From: Defluviitaleaceae bacterium
GTDB taxonomy: Bacteria; Bacillota; Clostridia; Lachnospirales; WQUN01
Length of the DNA stretch: 64,000 bases
Reading direction: 5' to 3'
NCBI GenBank assembly: GCA_009780185.1
Contig: WRAN01000011.1
Coordinates: forward strand, 37,191-101,190
Shown here: one piece after another, positions 1-9,490 of the stretch
How positions within the stretch are numbered: the first letter of the stretch is position 1
Layout: each line of letters starts with the position of its first letter
Made by a program: the position numbers and the translations under genes
Notes under the pieces: model-generated
What the model was told of the DNA's origin: nothing
The model's input: only the letters and a program-made list of their open reading frames with translations
Database searches by the model: none

Positions 1-1
1 G

Positions 2-1117
2 GATTATGTTTTTCTTGTAGATTCAGACAGTGAGATTTTGCCCAATGCGCTTACAGAACTGCTGAGGCCTTTCGAAGATGGTAAGACCACATCCAGCGTA
101 GGAAATATAGGGATACTTAACAAGGAAGAAAATTTCCTCACGAAGCTGCAATCTATTACATATTTTGGGTCTTTCCAGCTTGGGAGAGCGGCTCAATCTG
201 TCACTGGGGATGTGGTTGTATGTAGTGGGGCTTTTAGTTTACATAAAAAGGATTTTATACTGGAAAATCTGGACGAACTTCATGAGGATAACATGTTTGG
301 AATAACGGTGTCTGCCGGGGATGACCGGGCTATCACGACCTTTTCAAAAAAATCTGGAGGAAAGACTAGATACCAGAGCACAGCTTATTGCGAAACCCTT
401 GCTCCGGATAAATGGAAGAAGTTTTTGTCTCAACGGCGCCGATGGACTCGCTCTGGGTATATTGGCAGCTTGAAATCTATAAAGGATATGTTTCCAAGGC
501 AGCTGTGGTATCTGTTTTGGGCTTTTGCCGAAACGTACTTTTGGCTGATTGCTACTGTTTCATTTATTATTTCGGTGCTTAATAGGGGATTTCATTTCCA
601 CCTAATGGATGTGATTTTATATCACTGCATCATTTCTTTTAAGCATAATGGCTTTTATATGTTGTACAAGCCTACTCGGTTTTTGCTTGCGCCGATTTAC
701 ACCTTTATTTATGGTTTTACATTAATTTATACGCGAATATATGCTGTTGTGACCTTGTATGACGATGGTTGGGGAACCAGAGGGCAGGGCAGAGAAAGTG
801 AGGATACTGACTTTGTAATTGCAGAGCATGTAATATTTGTACCTGGTATTGGAGAACTGCCTCCCGCCGCTTGTGTGCCTCGTAAAGATAATATTGTCAG
901 ATGGCTGCCTATGCCGGATGCTGATGTGCGAAGAGCCGTGCGAGAGATTCATTTTCCGCTGCCTCGTGAACCAACTAGAGATGATATCAAGTGCCCGCTA
1001 CCTCGTGCGCCTACGGGGAAAAGTGGGTGTAGGTTAAGAAGTTTCTCCCCAATATTACACAAAACCAAGAAAGACGGTGGTGCTATAAGCCATTTAAATC
1101 GTAATAAATCGCTATAG
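2..1117 (+). CDS. Glycosyltransferase family 2, hyaluronan/chitin-synthase-like (5' end cut by the window)
   Basis: The frame is open from base 2, so the N-terminal part of the gene lies outside the window and 371 codons remain. The visible protein begins in the GT-A catalytic domain: VDSDSE near residue 7 is the DxD-type metal/nucleotide-sugar motif, and SQRRRW near residue 144 is the QxxRW acceptor/processivity motif of membrane GT2 synthases. Several hydrophobic segments follow (about residues 165-250), then DDGWGTRG, resembling the WGTR motif of chitin and hyaluronan synthases. The last ~100 residues are proline/arginine rich. The protein is inferred to polymerise or transfer an N-acetylhexosamine at the membrane. 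The exact product cannot be told. A terminator follows at 1149. Confidence 0.8.
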   Translation, partial: DYVFLVDSDSEILPNALTELLRPFEDGKTTSSVGNIGILNKEENFLTKLQSITYFGSFQLGRAAQSVTGDVVVCSGAFSLHKKDFILENLDELHEDNMFGITVSAGDDRAITTFSKKSGGKTRYQSTAYCETLAPDKWKKFLSQRRRWTRSGYIGSLKSIKDMFPRQLWYLFWAFAETYFWLIATVSFIISVLNRGFHFHLMDVILYHCIISFKHNGFYMLYKPTRFLLAPIYTFIYGFTLIYTRIYAVVTLYDDGWGTRGQGRESEDTDFVIAEHVIFVPGIGELPPAACVPRKDNIVRWLPMPDADVRRAVREIHFPLPREPTRDDIKCPLPRAPTGKSGCRLRSFSPILHKTKKDGGAISHLNRNKSL

Positions 1118-1148
1118 TATAGCGAACGACATTGAGAAACGTGATATT

Positions 1149-1187
1149 AAACCCTGATGGATTTGCAGATTCATCGGGGTTTTTGTT
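1149..1187 (+). terminator. Rho-independent terminator after the glycosyltransferase
   Basis: An 11-base inverted repeat (AAACCCTGATG at 1149, CATCGGGGTTT at 1172, with G-T pairing) is followed by a T-rich tail. It lies about 30 bases after the GT2 stop codon and separates it from the HAD gene. Confidence 0.75.
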
Positions 1188-1244
1188 TGTCGTGGGGAAA
1201 TTATAGTGATATATTTAGCGATGATAAACAATATGGGGGGAAAG

Positions 1245-1880
1245 ATGCAGGCATATATATTTGATTTAGACGGTACCTTATTTGATAGCATGGGTGTATG
1301 GCGCAAGATTGATGATGCTTTCTTTGGAAAAAGAGGTTTAGACTGTCCTGATGATTATGCCTCGGCTATTTTACCTATGCCTTTTGAGGAATCTTCCAGA
1401 TATACTATTGAGCGATTTGGATTAAATGAAACTCCGGAAGAAGTGCAGCAAGAGTGGCTGGATTTAGCTATTCATTTCTATACATCAGAGGTGGAGTTTA
1501 AACCTGGGGCTAAGGATTACCTAGAGAGTCTGGTAGCAAATGGGGCAAAACTAGCGGTGGCCACCAGCCTGCCTGAAGAAATTATGATTCCAACCTTGCA
1601 TAAACACGACATCTATCATATATTTCATGCAATATGTACTGCCCAGGATGTGGGGTGCGGGAAAAATAAGCCCGATGTATTTATATTGGCAGCTAAGAAG
1701 CTCGGGGTTATGCCAGAGGATTGTCTTTTATACGATGACATTCTTCCCGCAGTAAAAAGTGCTAAGTCTATAGGAATGAAAGTCTGTGCCGTTTATGATA
1801 AAACCTCAGCAAAAGACTGGGGTGAAATACAGAAAATTGCAGACTACACAATTTCGGATTTTTTAGATATACCATTATAG
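1245..1880 (+). CDS. HAD-superfamily phosphatase, beta-phosphoglucomutase-like
   Basis: This 211-residue protein opens with YIFDLDGTLFDS, the HAD motif I with the nucleophile and acid aspartates. Motif II is VATSLP (about residue 107), the conserved lysine is in GCGKNKPD (about 145), and motif IV is LLYDDILPA (about 163), with two aspartates for magnesium. The alpha-helical cap between motifs I and II fits subfamily IA. The start at 1245 is chosen because GGGGGGAAAG precedes it directly. An upstream in-frame start at 1206 lacks such a site. It probably hydrolyses a sugar phosphate or nucleotide in the cytoplasm, substrate unknown. Confidence 0.85.
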   Translation: MQAYIFDLDGTLFDSMGVWRKIDDAFFGKRGLDCPDDYASAILPMPFEESSRYTIERFGLNETPEEVQQEWLDLAIHFYTSEVEFKPGAKDYLESLVANGAKLAVATSLPEEIMIPTLHKHDIYHIFHAICTAQDVGCGKNKPDVFILAAKKLGVMPEDCLLYDDILPAVKSAKSIGMKVCAVYDKTSAKDWGEIQKIADYTISDFLDIPL

Positions 1881-1975
1881 TCACTGCGCGAAGCGCAGCC
1901 CCGCAGTAAAGCGAGGAAGCCAGCGGGGCTGTGCCCTGCGCCAGCGGCGAGGGGATGGGGCAGAGCCCCCATTCT
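1881..1975 (+). promoter_or_regulatory. GC-rich stem-loop cluster upstream of hscC
   Basis: About 95 bases, visibly richer in G and C than the flanks, hold several inverted repeats: TGCGC/GCGCA at 1884-1897, CAGCCCCGC (1896-1904) with GCGGGGCTG (1923-1931), and GGGGC/GCCCC near 1957-1970. The last arm lies just before the AAAGGAG ribosome-binding site of hscC. It could be an attenuator, a translational control structure or a small palindromic repeat element. No T-run follows, so a simple terminator is unlikely. Confidence 0.4.
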
Positions 1976-1987
1976 AAAGGAGCTTGT

Positions 1988-3679
1988 ATGATAATAGGAA
2001 TTGACCTTGGTACCACCAACAGCCTTGCCGCCTACTATACCGAGGATGGCCCAAAGCTTATACCCAATGCTTTTGGGGAGTTTATGACTCCGTCAGTAGT
2101 GGGTGTAGATGAAGATGGGCAGATGTTGATAGGAAAAATAGCCAAAGAACGACTACTTACCCATGCATCACTTACAGCTTCGGTTTTTAAGCGGAGTATG
2201 GGTACAAAAAAGAACTTTGCCCTTGGGGATAAAAGCTTTCTGCCAGAGGAACTCTCAGCCCTTATTATCCGTCGCTTGAAGGAAGACGCGGAAGCCTTTC
2301 TTGATAAGTCTATTAAAGAGGCTGTTGTTAGTGTACCGGCTTATTTTTCTGATGCCCAGCGTAGGGCAACCAAGGCTGCAGGTGAGCTTGCGGGCTTAAA
2401 GGTTGAGCGTATTGTCAATGAGCCTACATGTGCTGCGTTAGCTTATGGCCTTCACGAAAAAGAAGATTACACGAAGTTTTTGGTATTTGACCTTGGAGGC
2501 GGTACCTTTGATGTTTCTATTTTAGAAAAATATAAAAGTGTAATGGAAGTGCGGGCCGTAGCTGGGGATAATTTTCTTGGCGGGGAAGACTTTACTCAGG
2601 TATTGATAAATCACTTTGCTATGAAGCATGACCTAGATTTAGCCCAGTTGGATCTACATGAAATGGCGGCACTGCGTAAAGCCGCGGAAAATGCGAAGAT
2701 GGAGTTATCAGAAAATACACAGGCGCGTATGCGCTTTCATCTTGGTGAAGAAGTCCTTGAAGTGGATGTAACCCAGACCCAGTATGAAAAATACTGCGAA
2801 CCTTTGTTTTCGTCTTTGCGCCACCCGATTAAACGTGCCTTAAGCGATGCTAATCTAAAGCTTTCGGATATAGGCAATGTATTGTTGGTAGGAGGTGCTA
2901 CAAAGCTTCCGTTGGTGCGTAGCTTTGTTGGGAAGCTATTGGGGCGTTTTCCTGCGTCTTATATAAATCAAGATGAAGTTGTGGCTTTGGGTGCGGCTGT
3001 TCATGCTGCGTTAAAGGCCAGGGATGCGTCTCTTACAGAAATTGTACTTACGGATGTATGTCCATATACCCTTGGTACGGAAATCGCGATACAGCGGCCC
3101 AACGGCCTTTATGAAGGTGGACATTATGCCCCGATTATTGAGCGCAACGCTATTGTGCCTATTTCACGTGTGGAGCGTTTCTATACTCTTAACGATAACC
3201 AAGAAAAAATAGTTTCTGCGATACTCCAGGGAGAAAGCCGCCGTGCTGAGGATAATATAAAGCTGGGGGAGGTAGCCGTAGCGGTCCCTCCCAGCCCTGC
3301 CGGCAAAGAATCTGTGGATATTCGGTTTACTTATGACATTAACGGGATTTTAGAGGCGGAAGTAAAGGTTGTATCTACCGGGGAAGCTAAAAAAGTTGTA
3401 ATTGAAAAAAGCCCCGGTTCCTTGACCCCGGAGGAGCTGGTTGAAAAACTTGAGGCAATGCAAGAGTTAAAAATCCATCCAAGAGAAAAAGAAGAATATA
3501 GATACCTACTGGCTTGGGGCGAGCGCCTCTACGAAGAAAGTCGAGGCGAAAGACGAAAGTATCTGGAAGATATACTGCGCCAGTACGACGATATGCTGGA
3601 CGGGCAGGACGAGCGACAGATACGGGATTTTAGCCAGGAGTTAAAGGAAATTTTATCCGATATGGAGCAAGATATATAG
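1988..3679 (+). CDS. hscC: Hsp70-family chaperone, HscC-like
   Basis: The start at 1988 is preceded by AAAGGAG at the right distance; an in-frame start at 1931 is within the GC-rich leader. At 563 residues it is shorter than DnaK (about 610-640), matching HscC, which has a reduced C-terminal lid. The ATPase domain shows phosphate-1 [10 protein letters not shown] at residue 3, [20 protein letters not shown] around 113, [11 protein letters not shown] around 145, phosphate-2 [12 protein letters not shown] around 165 and the adenosine motif [10 protein letters not shown] around 300. A beta-sandwich substrate domain and a short helical tail follow. No J-protein or GrpE gene is adjacent. The nearest J-like protein is the TPR protein ending at 12720. 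Confidence 0.88.
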   Translation: MIIGIDLGTTNSLAAYYTEDGPKLIPNAFGEFMTPSVVGVDEDGQMLIGKIAKERLLTHASLTASVFKRSMGTKKNFALGDKSFLPEELSALIIRRLKEDAEAFLDKSIKEAVVSVPAYFSDAQRRATKAAGELAGLKVERIVNEPTCAALAYGLHEKEDYTKFLVFDLGGGTFDVSILEKYKSVMEVRAVAGDNFLGGEDFTQVLINHFAMKHDLDLAQLDLHEMAALRKAAENAKMELSENTQARMRFHLGEEVLEVDVTQTQYEKYCEPLFSSLRHPIKRALSDANLKLSDIGNVLLVGGATKLPLVRSFVGKLLGRFPASYINQDEVVALGAAVHAALKARDASLTEIVLTDVCPYTLGTEIAIQRPNGLYEGGHYAPIIERNAIVPISRVERFYTLNDNQEKIVSAILQGESRRAEDNIKLGEVAVAVPPSPAGKESVDIRFTYDINGILEAEVKVVSTGEAKKVVIEKSPGSLTPEELVEKLEAMQELKIHPREKEEYRYLLAWGERLYEESRGERRKYLEDILRQYDDMLDGQDERQIRDFSQELKEILSDMEQDI

Positions 3680-3739
3680 AACAAATAGGGTTGTTTTCTC
3701 TGATAAAGGCTTAGTTTTCACTTAGAGGGAGGATTATTT

Positions 3740-4432
3740 ATGCGCTATGTAATGGGTTATGCAACTGCGTTATGCTTACTGGTGTTGATTGTATGCCAAA
3801 GCATTATCTTTCCGACATTTTTTATGCCATTCTTTAGGCAGCAATATGCCAGTCAGGAGATTGCGGAGTATATTGGCATGACTGACGAGGAACTGATGTA
3901 TGTAACTGTAGAGCTGTTGGATTATATGCGTGCCAGGCGTGATGATTTGGATGGCATACGGGCGACAGTAGGCGGGGTAGAACAGGAGTTTTTTTCCGAG
4001 CGGGACAAGGCTCATATGATTGATGTACGTGTGTTGTATGACCAGCTGTTTATGGTGCGTAACGTTGCCTTTTTTGCCTTTATCGGCCTTTTATGCCTAA
4101 TGGCTATTACTAAGGCTCCGATAAAGCACTTGCTGGCACGGTGCAGCCGTGAGGTTATGGCTGGTTTCTTGATTCTTTCTGGTGTTCTGGCGGCGGTTAT
4201 TGCCATTGACTTTGACCGAGCCTTTGAGATGTTTCATTTGATATTCTTTGACAATGATTTATGGATATTGTTCCCCCCTAGGGATAGATTGGTAATGATG
4301 GTGCCGTTGCAGTTTTTTATTAATATTTCTATTTTTATTGGGGTTTTGGCTGGGGCTATCCCGGTGATAATTATTATAGGGGCAACAATATATTTAAGGC
4401 ATGAAGCCAATTCGGGTTATGGTAGGTTCTAG
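3740..4432 (+). CDS. TIGR01906-family (DUF1461) integral membrane protein
   Basis: The 230-residue protein has an N-terminal membrane segment (about residues 1-25), an extracytoplasmic stretch with IAEYIGMTDEELMYVTVELL followed by a Tyr/Arg-rich helix, and about four more membrane spans after residue 110. This arrangement and the long soluble loop after the first span are what I recognise from TIGR01906. The family function is unknown. AGAGGGAGG precedes the start. It lies 60 bases after hscC and directly before the DUF2953 gene. Confidence 0.75.
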   Translation: MRYVMGYATALCLLVLIVCQSIIFPTFFMPFFRQQYASQEIAEYIGMTDEELMYVTVELLDYMRARRDDLDGIRATVGGVEQEFFSERDKAHMIDVRVLYDQLFMVRNVAFFAFIGLLCLMAITKAPIKHLLARCSREVMAGFLILSGVLAAVIAIDFDRAFEMFHLIFFDNDLWILFPPRDRLVMMVPLQFFINISIFIGVLAGAIPVIIIIGATIYLRHEANSGYGRF

Positions 4433-4433
4433 C

Positions 4434-5252
4434 ATGAAGGTATTGAAGCGGATAGGAAGAATAGCATTGATGGTGCTTTTGGGGATAATTGCGTCCCCAC
4501 TGATTCTGCTTGTGCTGATTATCTTTATAATCCTTTGTTTTGGGCGGCTGCGGTATTCTATCGACGCTAAAATTGGAGAGGAAAAGAAGGCACATATAGA
4601 AGTCAGTTATTTCATGCGTCTTATCCACTTTGTGTTTACTTACGGTGACAGAAAATCTGATACACGACTGCGAATTGCATGGATGCGTTCAGGTGGCGCC
4701 AAATCTACCCCGGTACGCATAGAGCCTGAAATAAACGAAGTTCCAAAAAAAGAAGAAATTAAGAAGCGTGAGACGAAAGAGCATAATGTAAGGGAAACAA
4801 CAAAAGATAAGGGGCCAGAAAAAGAGAAAAAAACAGAAAAAAATAAGAAATCAAAAAACGAAAAGAAAGGGAAAAAAGACTGGCTAAAGCCTTTAAGGCA
4901 GGCAAAGGCCGTCTTGACATATCCTGACCGTAAAATTATCATGGCCTTGACCTTCCAAAGTTTAGGTAAATTCTTTAGAGCCTTAAAGCCCAGACGTTTT
5001 GATATTCATGGAGTTGTAGGCTTTGATGACCCTGCTACAACCGCCTGGGCGATGGGCGCATATGAAGTAGCACGGGGCGTAATCGGCTTTGGAGATAGTA
5101 TCCGTATACTAGGAAGCTATCACGAAAAGGCTCTGCACTTGGATATAACTGCATCAGGCCGGGCCAGTCTTGGCAGGCTATTGTGGCCATTTTTATGGCT
5201 ATATCTTAAAAAACCTATAAGGACAGTAATCCACAAGCATATTTTAAAATAA
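4434..5252 (+). CDS. DUF2953 domain protein, YtfI-like
   Basis: This protein has one or two membrane segments near the N-terminus (about residues 8-38), a beta-rich stretch, a strongly charged Lys/Glu linker (about residues 100-150) and a C-terminal DUF2953 region. It lies 18 bases before gerW, the same order as ytfI-ytfJ in Bacillus, which supports the call. I place the start at 4434, one base after the preceding stop. An in-frame ATG at 4401 would overlap the upstream gene. A role linked to sporulation is inferred from the neighbour only. Confidence 0.75.
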   Translation: MKVLKRIGRIALMVLLGIIASPLILLVLIIFIILCFGRLRYSIDAKIGEEKKAHIEVSYFMRLIHFVFTYGDRKSDTRLRIAWMRSGGAKSTPVRIEPEINEVPKKEEIKKRETKEHNVRETTKDKGPEKEKKTEKNKKSKNEKKGKKDWLKPLRQAKAVLTYPDRKIIMALTFQSLGKFFRALKPRRFDIHGVVGFDDPATTAWAMGAYEVARGVIGFGDSIRILGSYHEKALHLDITASGRASLGRLLWPFLWLYLKKPIRTVIHKHILK

Positions 5253-5270
5253 CCCGAAGGGAGATTTATC

Positions 5271-5675
5271 ATGAGTAGAGTAAAAGACAATCTGCAAGAG
5301 CTATTTTCAAAATTGGACGAGTATGTATCCACCAAGACCGTAGTAGGTGATCCGGTACACATCGGTGATGTAATCCTTATACCGCTAGTGGATGTGTCTC
5401 TAGGTATGGGCACCGCAATGGTAGCAAATACTGGAGAAGATAGTGGAAAAATTGAAGGCAAAGACGGCGGAGGTGGCGCACTAGGCGCGAAAATGACCCC
5501 TTCCGCAGTAGTGGTAATATCAGGTGGTACCGTGCAGTTGGTAAACATCAAAAATCAAGAAAGTGTAAACAAAGTGCTGGATATGATTCCTGGCATCCTT
5601 TCTAAGTTTGACCTAGGCTCATTTTTTAAGAAGAAGGAAGAGCCAGAAATAATAATAGAATCCGAGGTTGAGTAA
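5271..5675 (+). CDS. gerW: GerW family sporulation protein (YtfJ)
   Basis: The 134-residue protein contains the family core: a helical N-terminus ([15 protein letters not shown]), [20 protein letters not shown] around residue 28, a glycine-rich segment [19 protein letters not shown] around 65-83 and the C-terminal helix [11 protein letters not shown]. GerW/YtfJ is required for germination in Bacillus and is found in spore formers. AAGGGAG precedes the ATG. The DUF2953 neighbour is its usual partner. Its presence is the best evidence in the window for a sporulating host. Confidence 0.9.
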   Translation: MSRVKDNLQELFSKLDEYVSTKTVVGDPVHIGDVILIPLVDVSLGMGTAMVANTGEDSGKIEGKDGGGGALGAKMTPSAVVVISGGTVQLVNIKNQESVNKVLDMIPGILSKFDLGSFFKKKEEPEIIIESEVE

Positions 5676-5677
5676 TA

Positions 5678-7120
5678 GTGTCAAAGAATAAAGGAAATGA
5701 AAAGCGAGTAGAAAGCATCGCTGACATGAACGTAGATTTTGCCCAGTGGTATACAGATGTAGTACGCAAGGCAGAAATGGCAGAGTACTCCAAAACCGGA
5801 GGATGTATAATCTTTCGCCCTTACGGCTTTGCGATATGGGAGCTAATCCGCAAGCATCTGGATGAAAAGCTAGCTGCCACAGGCCATGAAAATCTTTATA
5901 TGCCGATGCTGATACCAGAGCATATGCTTCAAATGGAAAAAGACCATATAGAAGGTTTTGCCCCAGAGGTAGCGTGGGTAACCCACGGCGGAACAGAAGA
6001 GCTGACAGAGCGCTTCTGTATCCGCCCTACATCAGAAGTATTGTTCTGCGCCCACTATGCGGATACGGTTCAGTCATACCGTGATTTGCCCAAGCTATAT
6101 AACCAGTGGTGTAATGTAATGCGCTGGGAGAAAACCACCAGGCCATTCCTGCGTACTCGGGAGTTTTTATGGCAGGAAGGCCATACTGCTCATGCAACGG
6201 CTGAGGAATCTTTGGCGGAAGCCCTTCTTATACTAGATATCTACTCCAACCTGACAGAGGACAAGCTGGCTATCCCAGTAATAAAAGGCCAAAAAACCGA
6301 GCGAGAAAAATTTGCAGGAGCCCTTGCGACTTATACGTTTGAGAGCCTGATGCATGACGGCAAGGCCCTGCAAACGGGCACTACCCATGATTTTGGTGAT
6401 AAGTTTGCTAAAGTGTTTGGTATTCAATACTTGGATAAGAACAATCAGCTTCAATATGCCCATCAGTCTAGCTGGGGCATATCCACCAGGATGATTGGCG
6501 CTATAATTATGGTGCATGGCGATAATAATGGGTTGGTGCTTCCCCCTGCTATTGCGCCGATACAAGTAGTGATAATCCCTGTAGCGGCTCATAAGCCGGG
6601 AGTAATAGAAAAGGCAGAGGAGCTGCAAGCCCGCCTTAAAGACTTCCGAGTAAAAGTAGATAAATCTGACCATTCTCCCGGTTGGAAATTCGCCGAATAT
6701 GAAATGAAAGGTGTACCCATACGCCTGGAAATCGGCCCTAGGGATATAGAGTCTAATCAGTGTATACTAGCCCGTAGAGACACTGGGGAAAAGATAACTG
6801 TAAGCCTAGATAATCTGGAAGAAGAAGTGGCAAAGCTACTGGATAGTATAAGAGATAATATGTATGAAAAAGCCGCAAAACGCCTGCAAGAAAACACATA
6901 CCAAGCTCAAAGTATGGATGAGTTAAAGAACATCCTGGATACTACTCCAGGCTTTGTGAAGGCCATGTGGTGCGGCGCTGATGCATGTGAAGAAAAGATT
7001 AAGAATGAAGCTACCGCCACATCAAGGTGTATGCCTTTTGAGCAGGAGCAGGTCGGGAAAAAATGCTTTGTGTGCGGAGAGTCCGCTGATAAGATGGTAA
7101 TATGGGGGCGGGCTTACTAA
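5678..7120 (+). CDS. proS: Prolyl-tRNA synthetase, archaeal/eukaryotic-type (ProS type 3)
   Basis: This cytoplasmic enzyme charges tRNA-Pro. At 480 residues it is the short form without the INS editing domain of typical bacterial ProRS. Class II motifs are visible: [14 protein letters not shown] (about 42), [18 protein letters not shown] (motif 2, about 150) and the motif 3 region near [19 protein letters not shown] (about 270). The anticodon-binding domain follows, and then a C-terminal zinc-like domain with cysteines in WCGADACEE and KCFVCGE, ending in WGRAY, typical of this type. The start is GTG, 3 bases after gerW, with GAGGT upstream. Last gene of its run. Confidence 0.95.
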   Translation: MSKNKGNEKRVESIADMNVDFAQWYTDVVRKAEMAEYSKTGGCIIFRPYGFAIWELIRKHLDEKLAATGHENLYMPMLIPEHMLQMEKDHIEGFAPEVAWVTHGGTEELTERFCIRPTSEVLFCAHYADTVQSYRDLPKLYNQWCNVMRWEKTTRPFLRTREFLWQEGHTAHATAEESLAEALLILDIYSNLTEDKLAIPVIKGQKTEREKFAGALATYTFESLMHDGKALQTGTTHDFGDKFAKVFGIQYLDKNNQLQYAHQSSWGISTRMIGAIIMVHGDNNGLVLPPAIAPIQVVIIPVAAHKPGVIEKAEELQARLKDFRVKVDKSDHSPGWKFAEYEMKGVPIRLEIGPRDIESNQCILARRDTGEKITVSLDNLEEEVAKLLDSIRDNMYEKAAKRLQENTYQAQSMDELKNILDTTPGFVKAMWCGADACEEKIKNEATATSRCMPFEQEQVGKKCFVCGESADKMVIWGRAY

Positions 7121-7144
7121 GTTAAATAATATGTATTTATCTAT

Positions 7145-7184
7145 AAAGGGGCATCTCATTAATTTAATGAGATGCCCCTTTTTC
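7145..7184 (+). terminator. Strong terminator after proS
   Basis: A near-perfect 17-base inverted repeat (AAAGGGGCATCTCATTAA / TTTAATGAGATGCCCCTTT) ends in a run of Ts. It lies between proS and the convergent DUF2752 gene and could act in both directions. Confidence 0.9.
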
Positions 7185-7222
7185 AGCATTTATATTATTA
7201 TGACTTATATTTTTGCTGGAAC

Positions 7223-7642
7223 TTAACTTGAAGTTAATAACCCTCTAATTAACTCGAATAGTGAATTATTGTTATAGTTCATTGGCGGTGTATGGGGGAA
7301 CATTATAATCATGCGGATAATCCATGCTCCAACCAGTAATACTGCCATGATGATATAGATTTTATTCCGCTTTTTTTCACTTAGAAATGCCATGGGTGGG
7401 ATTAGTGCAAGAATGAAAAATAGAGGATGGTAGAAAAAGGCTTGCCTGATATCTGGTAGGCTTCTTACTGCCCGGGTCATCCCACAAGAGAAGCATGGGA
7501 TTCCTGTAATGTTGTAGATGGGGCATAGGCTGAAATCAAAAAAGAGGGATACCACAAAGGCTATCCCTCCTATAATTGTGAAGATAATGAATGTCTTTGC
7601 AGCCTCTAATTTAGAAGCCTGCTTTGAAGCTTGTTTTTCCAT
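7223..7642 (-). CDS. DUF2752 domain membrane protein
   Basis: A 139-residue membrane protein with about three or four hydrophobic spans. The family signature CPIYNITGIPCFSCGMTRA (about residues 45-63) holds three cysteines and the CGMTR motif, followed by FFYHPLFF. The function of the family is unknown. It is transcribed 6 bases after the DUF4234 gene, a combination common in Clostridia, so the two products probably act together in the membrane. Confidence 0.85.
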   Translation of the reverse strand: MEKQASKQASKLEAAKTFIIFTIIGGIAFVVSLFFDFSLCPIYNITGIPCFSCGMTRAVRSLPDIRQAFFYHPLFFILALIPPMAFLSEKKRNKIYIIMAVLLVGAWIIRMIIMFPHTPPMNYNNNSLFELIRGLLTSS

Positions 7643-7648
7643 TAGGTC

Positions 7649-8044
7649 TTAGAATTGGCCGTGGGGGTTTTGATGTTGGTTGTGAAGGTTGCTGTTTACG
7701 GCATCGGCTAGTGGGCTATTGATGCTGGATTGGAGAAGAGCTTGGGAGATGATACCAAGGCCGAAAATGGTGAGTACTAAGTAAACTACGGACTCGTCTT
7801 TTTGGCCTAGGCCGTGACGCCTGTAAGCTTCGGCTTCAAGTTTGCCTGCTTTGTAGTGCATGTAGATGTAGTAGATGCCGCAGGTTACCAGGGATAGAAT
7901 AAGGTCTGTGCCAGCCTTAGACATCATGCCATTGGCGCGGTAAAGGGAGTCCCACATCTTGTAGTCCCAATAAAAACTGTAGATTCCGCATGTTAAAATA
8001 GATAAGATGATACATGATGCAATACTTCTTTTTTCCATGTACAT
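7649..8044 (-). CDS. DUF4234 domain membrane protein
   Basis: This 131-residue protein carries two copies of a short motif, LTCGIYSFYW (about residue 17) and VTCGIYYIYMHYKAGK (about 54), each at the end of a membrane span, and a third span FGLGIISQALLQ. That repeated TCGIYxxYW pattern defines DUF4234. AGGAGGG stands 9 bases before the ATG at 8044. It heads a two-gene unit with DUF2752. Function unknown. Confidence 0.82.
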   Translation of the reverse strand: MYMEKRSIASCIILSILTCGIYSFYWDYKMWDSLYRANGMMSKAGTDLILSLVTCGIYYIYMHYKAGKLEAEAYRRHGLGQKDESVVYLVLTIFGLGIISQALLQSSINSPLADAVNSNLHNQHQNPHGQF

Positions 8045-8066
8045 AGTATGTTTCCCTCCTAGGAAT

Positions 8067-8095
8067 TTGTAATCAGGGGAATTGTAACATATAAT
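8067..8095 (+). promoter_or_regulatory. Sigma-A-type promoter for the zinc-ribbon membrane protein
   Basis: TTGTAA (8067-8072) and a perfect TATAAT (8090-8095) are separated by 17 bases. They sit about 40 bases upstream of the start at 8137 and in the divergent space from the DUF4234 gene. Confidence 0.75.
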
Positions 8096-8136
8096 TAATA
8101 ATAGTAAAAGGGTTGCTAATTAGGGGGCAGTTTTGT

Positions 8137-8634
8137 ATGGACGCATCTACAAATAAGCACATTAAATTTGGTGTGAAGCACGGAAATGAATTGATTATTG
8201 TGTTTTTGGTGTTGACTGCTATATTTGGGGTGATAGCTTTTTTTGTATCCGTGACGGTGGTGTGGGTTATCTTGCTTGTTTTGAGTCTGATATCTGCCGC
8301 TCTTTCACTTGCATTTTATTTTGATAAGAAGCGCTTCATCCGATATGGGGAAGTTATTTTTATTCAGGGTCTTACATCCATTAAGGATATTGCCGAGGCA
8401 ATGAACAAGCTGGATCATCAGGTAGAAGAACAGCTGCGTAATCTTATTAGTACTGGATATTTTGGGGTAGCCAAAGTGGAAAACGGCCAGTTTCTCCATG
8501 GCTCGCCGGAGGGCGACTCTGCCCCTACTAAAGAAAAGCGGCATATACTATGCCCTGGCTGTGGGGCACCTGCAAAATCCAGTATATGCGAATATTGTGG
8601 TTCTATTACAGGTAGAAAACTACAGGCAGAATAG
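8137..8634 (+). CDS. Membrane protein with C-terminal zinc ribbon, unknown function
   Basis: I do not recognise a named family. The 165-residue protein has two adjacent membrane spans (about residues 17-60), then a soluble region GLTSIKDIAEAMNKLDHQVE, which looks like a small winged-helix fold, and ends in a zinc ribbon with CPGCGAP and CEYCGS. The start at 8137 follows AGGGGGCAG; a TTG at 8113 is in frame but has no such site. The layout resembles clostridial proteins with a PCI-like winged helix behind a membrane anchor. It is monocistronic and converges on the EamA gene. Confidence 0.65.
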   Translation: MDASTNKHIKFGVKHGNELIIVFLVLTAIFGVIAFFVSVTVVWVILLVLSLISAALSLAFYFDKKRFIRYGEVIFIQGLTSIKDIAEAMNKLDHQVEEQLRNLISTGYFGVAKVENGQFLHGSPEGDSAPTKEKRHILCPGCGAPAKSSICEYCGSITGRKLQAE

Positions 8635-9490
8635 TTCCAATAGTAAGCAGTGCAAGGCCGATAAGGCTCCGTTTTGTAAACCTTTCTCCTAGGAAAATGC
8701 GAGCGAAGGCCATCGTAAGTACAATGCTAAGTTTATCCACTGGCACTACAAGACTGGCATTGCCTAACTGTAGTGCGCGGAAGAAGAATAACCAGCTGGC
8801 TCCGGTTGCTACTCCGGATAGTATTAAAAATAGCCAGCTTTTGCGGTCAATGGCTCTTATGCGCTTTTGGCCTTTTTTATTTGTGAGCAGTACCATTAAC
8901 CAGCTGATAGGGACTATTGCCATGGTGCGTATGGCTGTGCCCAAATTGGCTTCTATTTCCGCTATGCCTATCCTGCCGAGTATTGCGGTAAGTGCTGCGA
9001 ATACAGCGGCAAGTAACGCGAAAAACAGCCAACCGGTGTTTTTGCTCTCGTTATCGGGTTGCTTTTTTTTAGTTCCCATCATTAGCCATGTGCCTAGGCC
9101 TATCAATAGCATACCGATTAACATGGGGATGCCAATGGGTTCTTGCAGGATAATAAAAGCCAGAAGCATGGTTAGGATTGTGCTGGATTTTTTTAAGGGT
9201 GATACTTTGTTTACGTTGCCCAATTTAAGGGCGCGGAAAAAGCACAACCATGAGCCGCCTGCCGCTAGGCCTGATAGGATTAGGAATAACCATGTGCGGC
9301 TGGAGGCTGTCCATACTTCATGTTGGGAGCCTACAATGAATACCATAAGCCAGGCAAACACTAATACGACCATGGTCCTTATGGCGGTGGCTAGGTGTGA
9401 ATCTACGTTTTTTAGGCCGATTTTTGCAAGTATTGTGGTTAGGGCAGCAAAAACGGCGGCGCCAGAGGCGAAGATTAACCAGTTGTTCAT
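8606..9490 (-). CDS. EamA-family (DMT) transporter
   Basis: A 294-residue protein with ten hydrophobic segments arranged as two homologous halves of five, each a copy of the EamA domain. Matching segments include FAALTTILAKIGL and FAALTAILGRIGI, and GLAAGGSWLCFFRALKLGN and GVATGASWLFFFRALQLGN. The family exports amino acids, sugars or other metabolites; the substrate here is unknown. Its ATG overlaps the stop of the upstream TPR gene by 4 bases, so the two are co-translated. Its 3' end overlaps the end of the convergent gene by 29 bases. Confidence 0.9.
   Translation of the reverse strand: MNNWLIFASGAAVFAALTTILAKIGLKNVDSHLATAIRTMVVLVFAWLMVFIVGSQHEVWTASSRTWLFLILSGLAAGGSWLCFFRALKLGNVNKVSPLKKSSTILTMLLAFIILQEPIGIPMLIGMLLIGLGTWLMMGTKKKQPDNESKNTGWLFFALLAAVFAALTAILGRIGIAEIEANLGTAIRTMAIVPISWLMVLLTNKKGQKRIRAIDRKSWLFLILSGVATGASWLFFFRALQLGNASLVVPVDKLSIVLTMAFARIFLGERFTKRSLIGLALLTIGTILPVVFYL

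Noticed and set aside
1206..1244. Upstream start for the HAD gene
   Set aside because: It adds 13 residues before the HAD motif I strand, where the family begins within a few residues, and lacks a ribosome-binding site.
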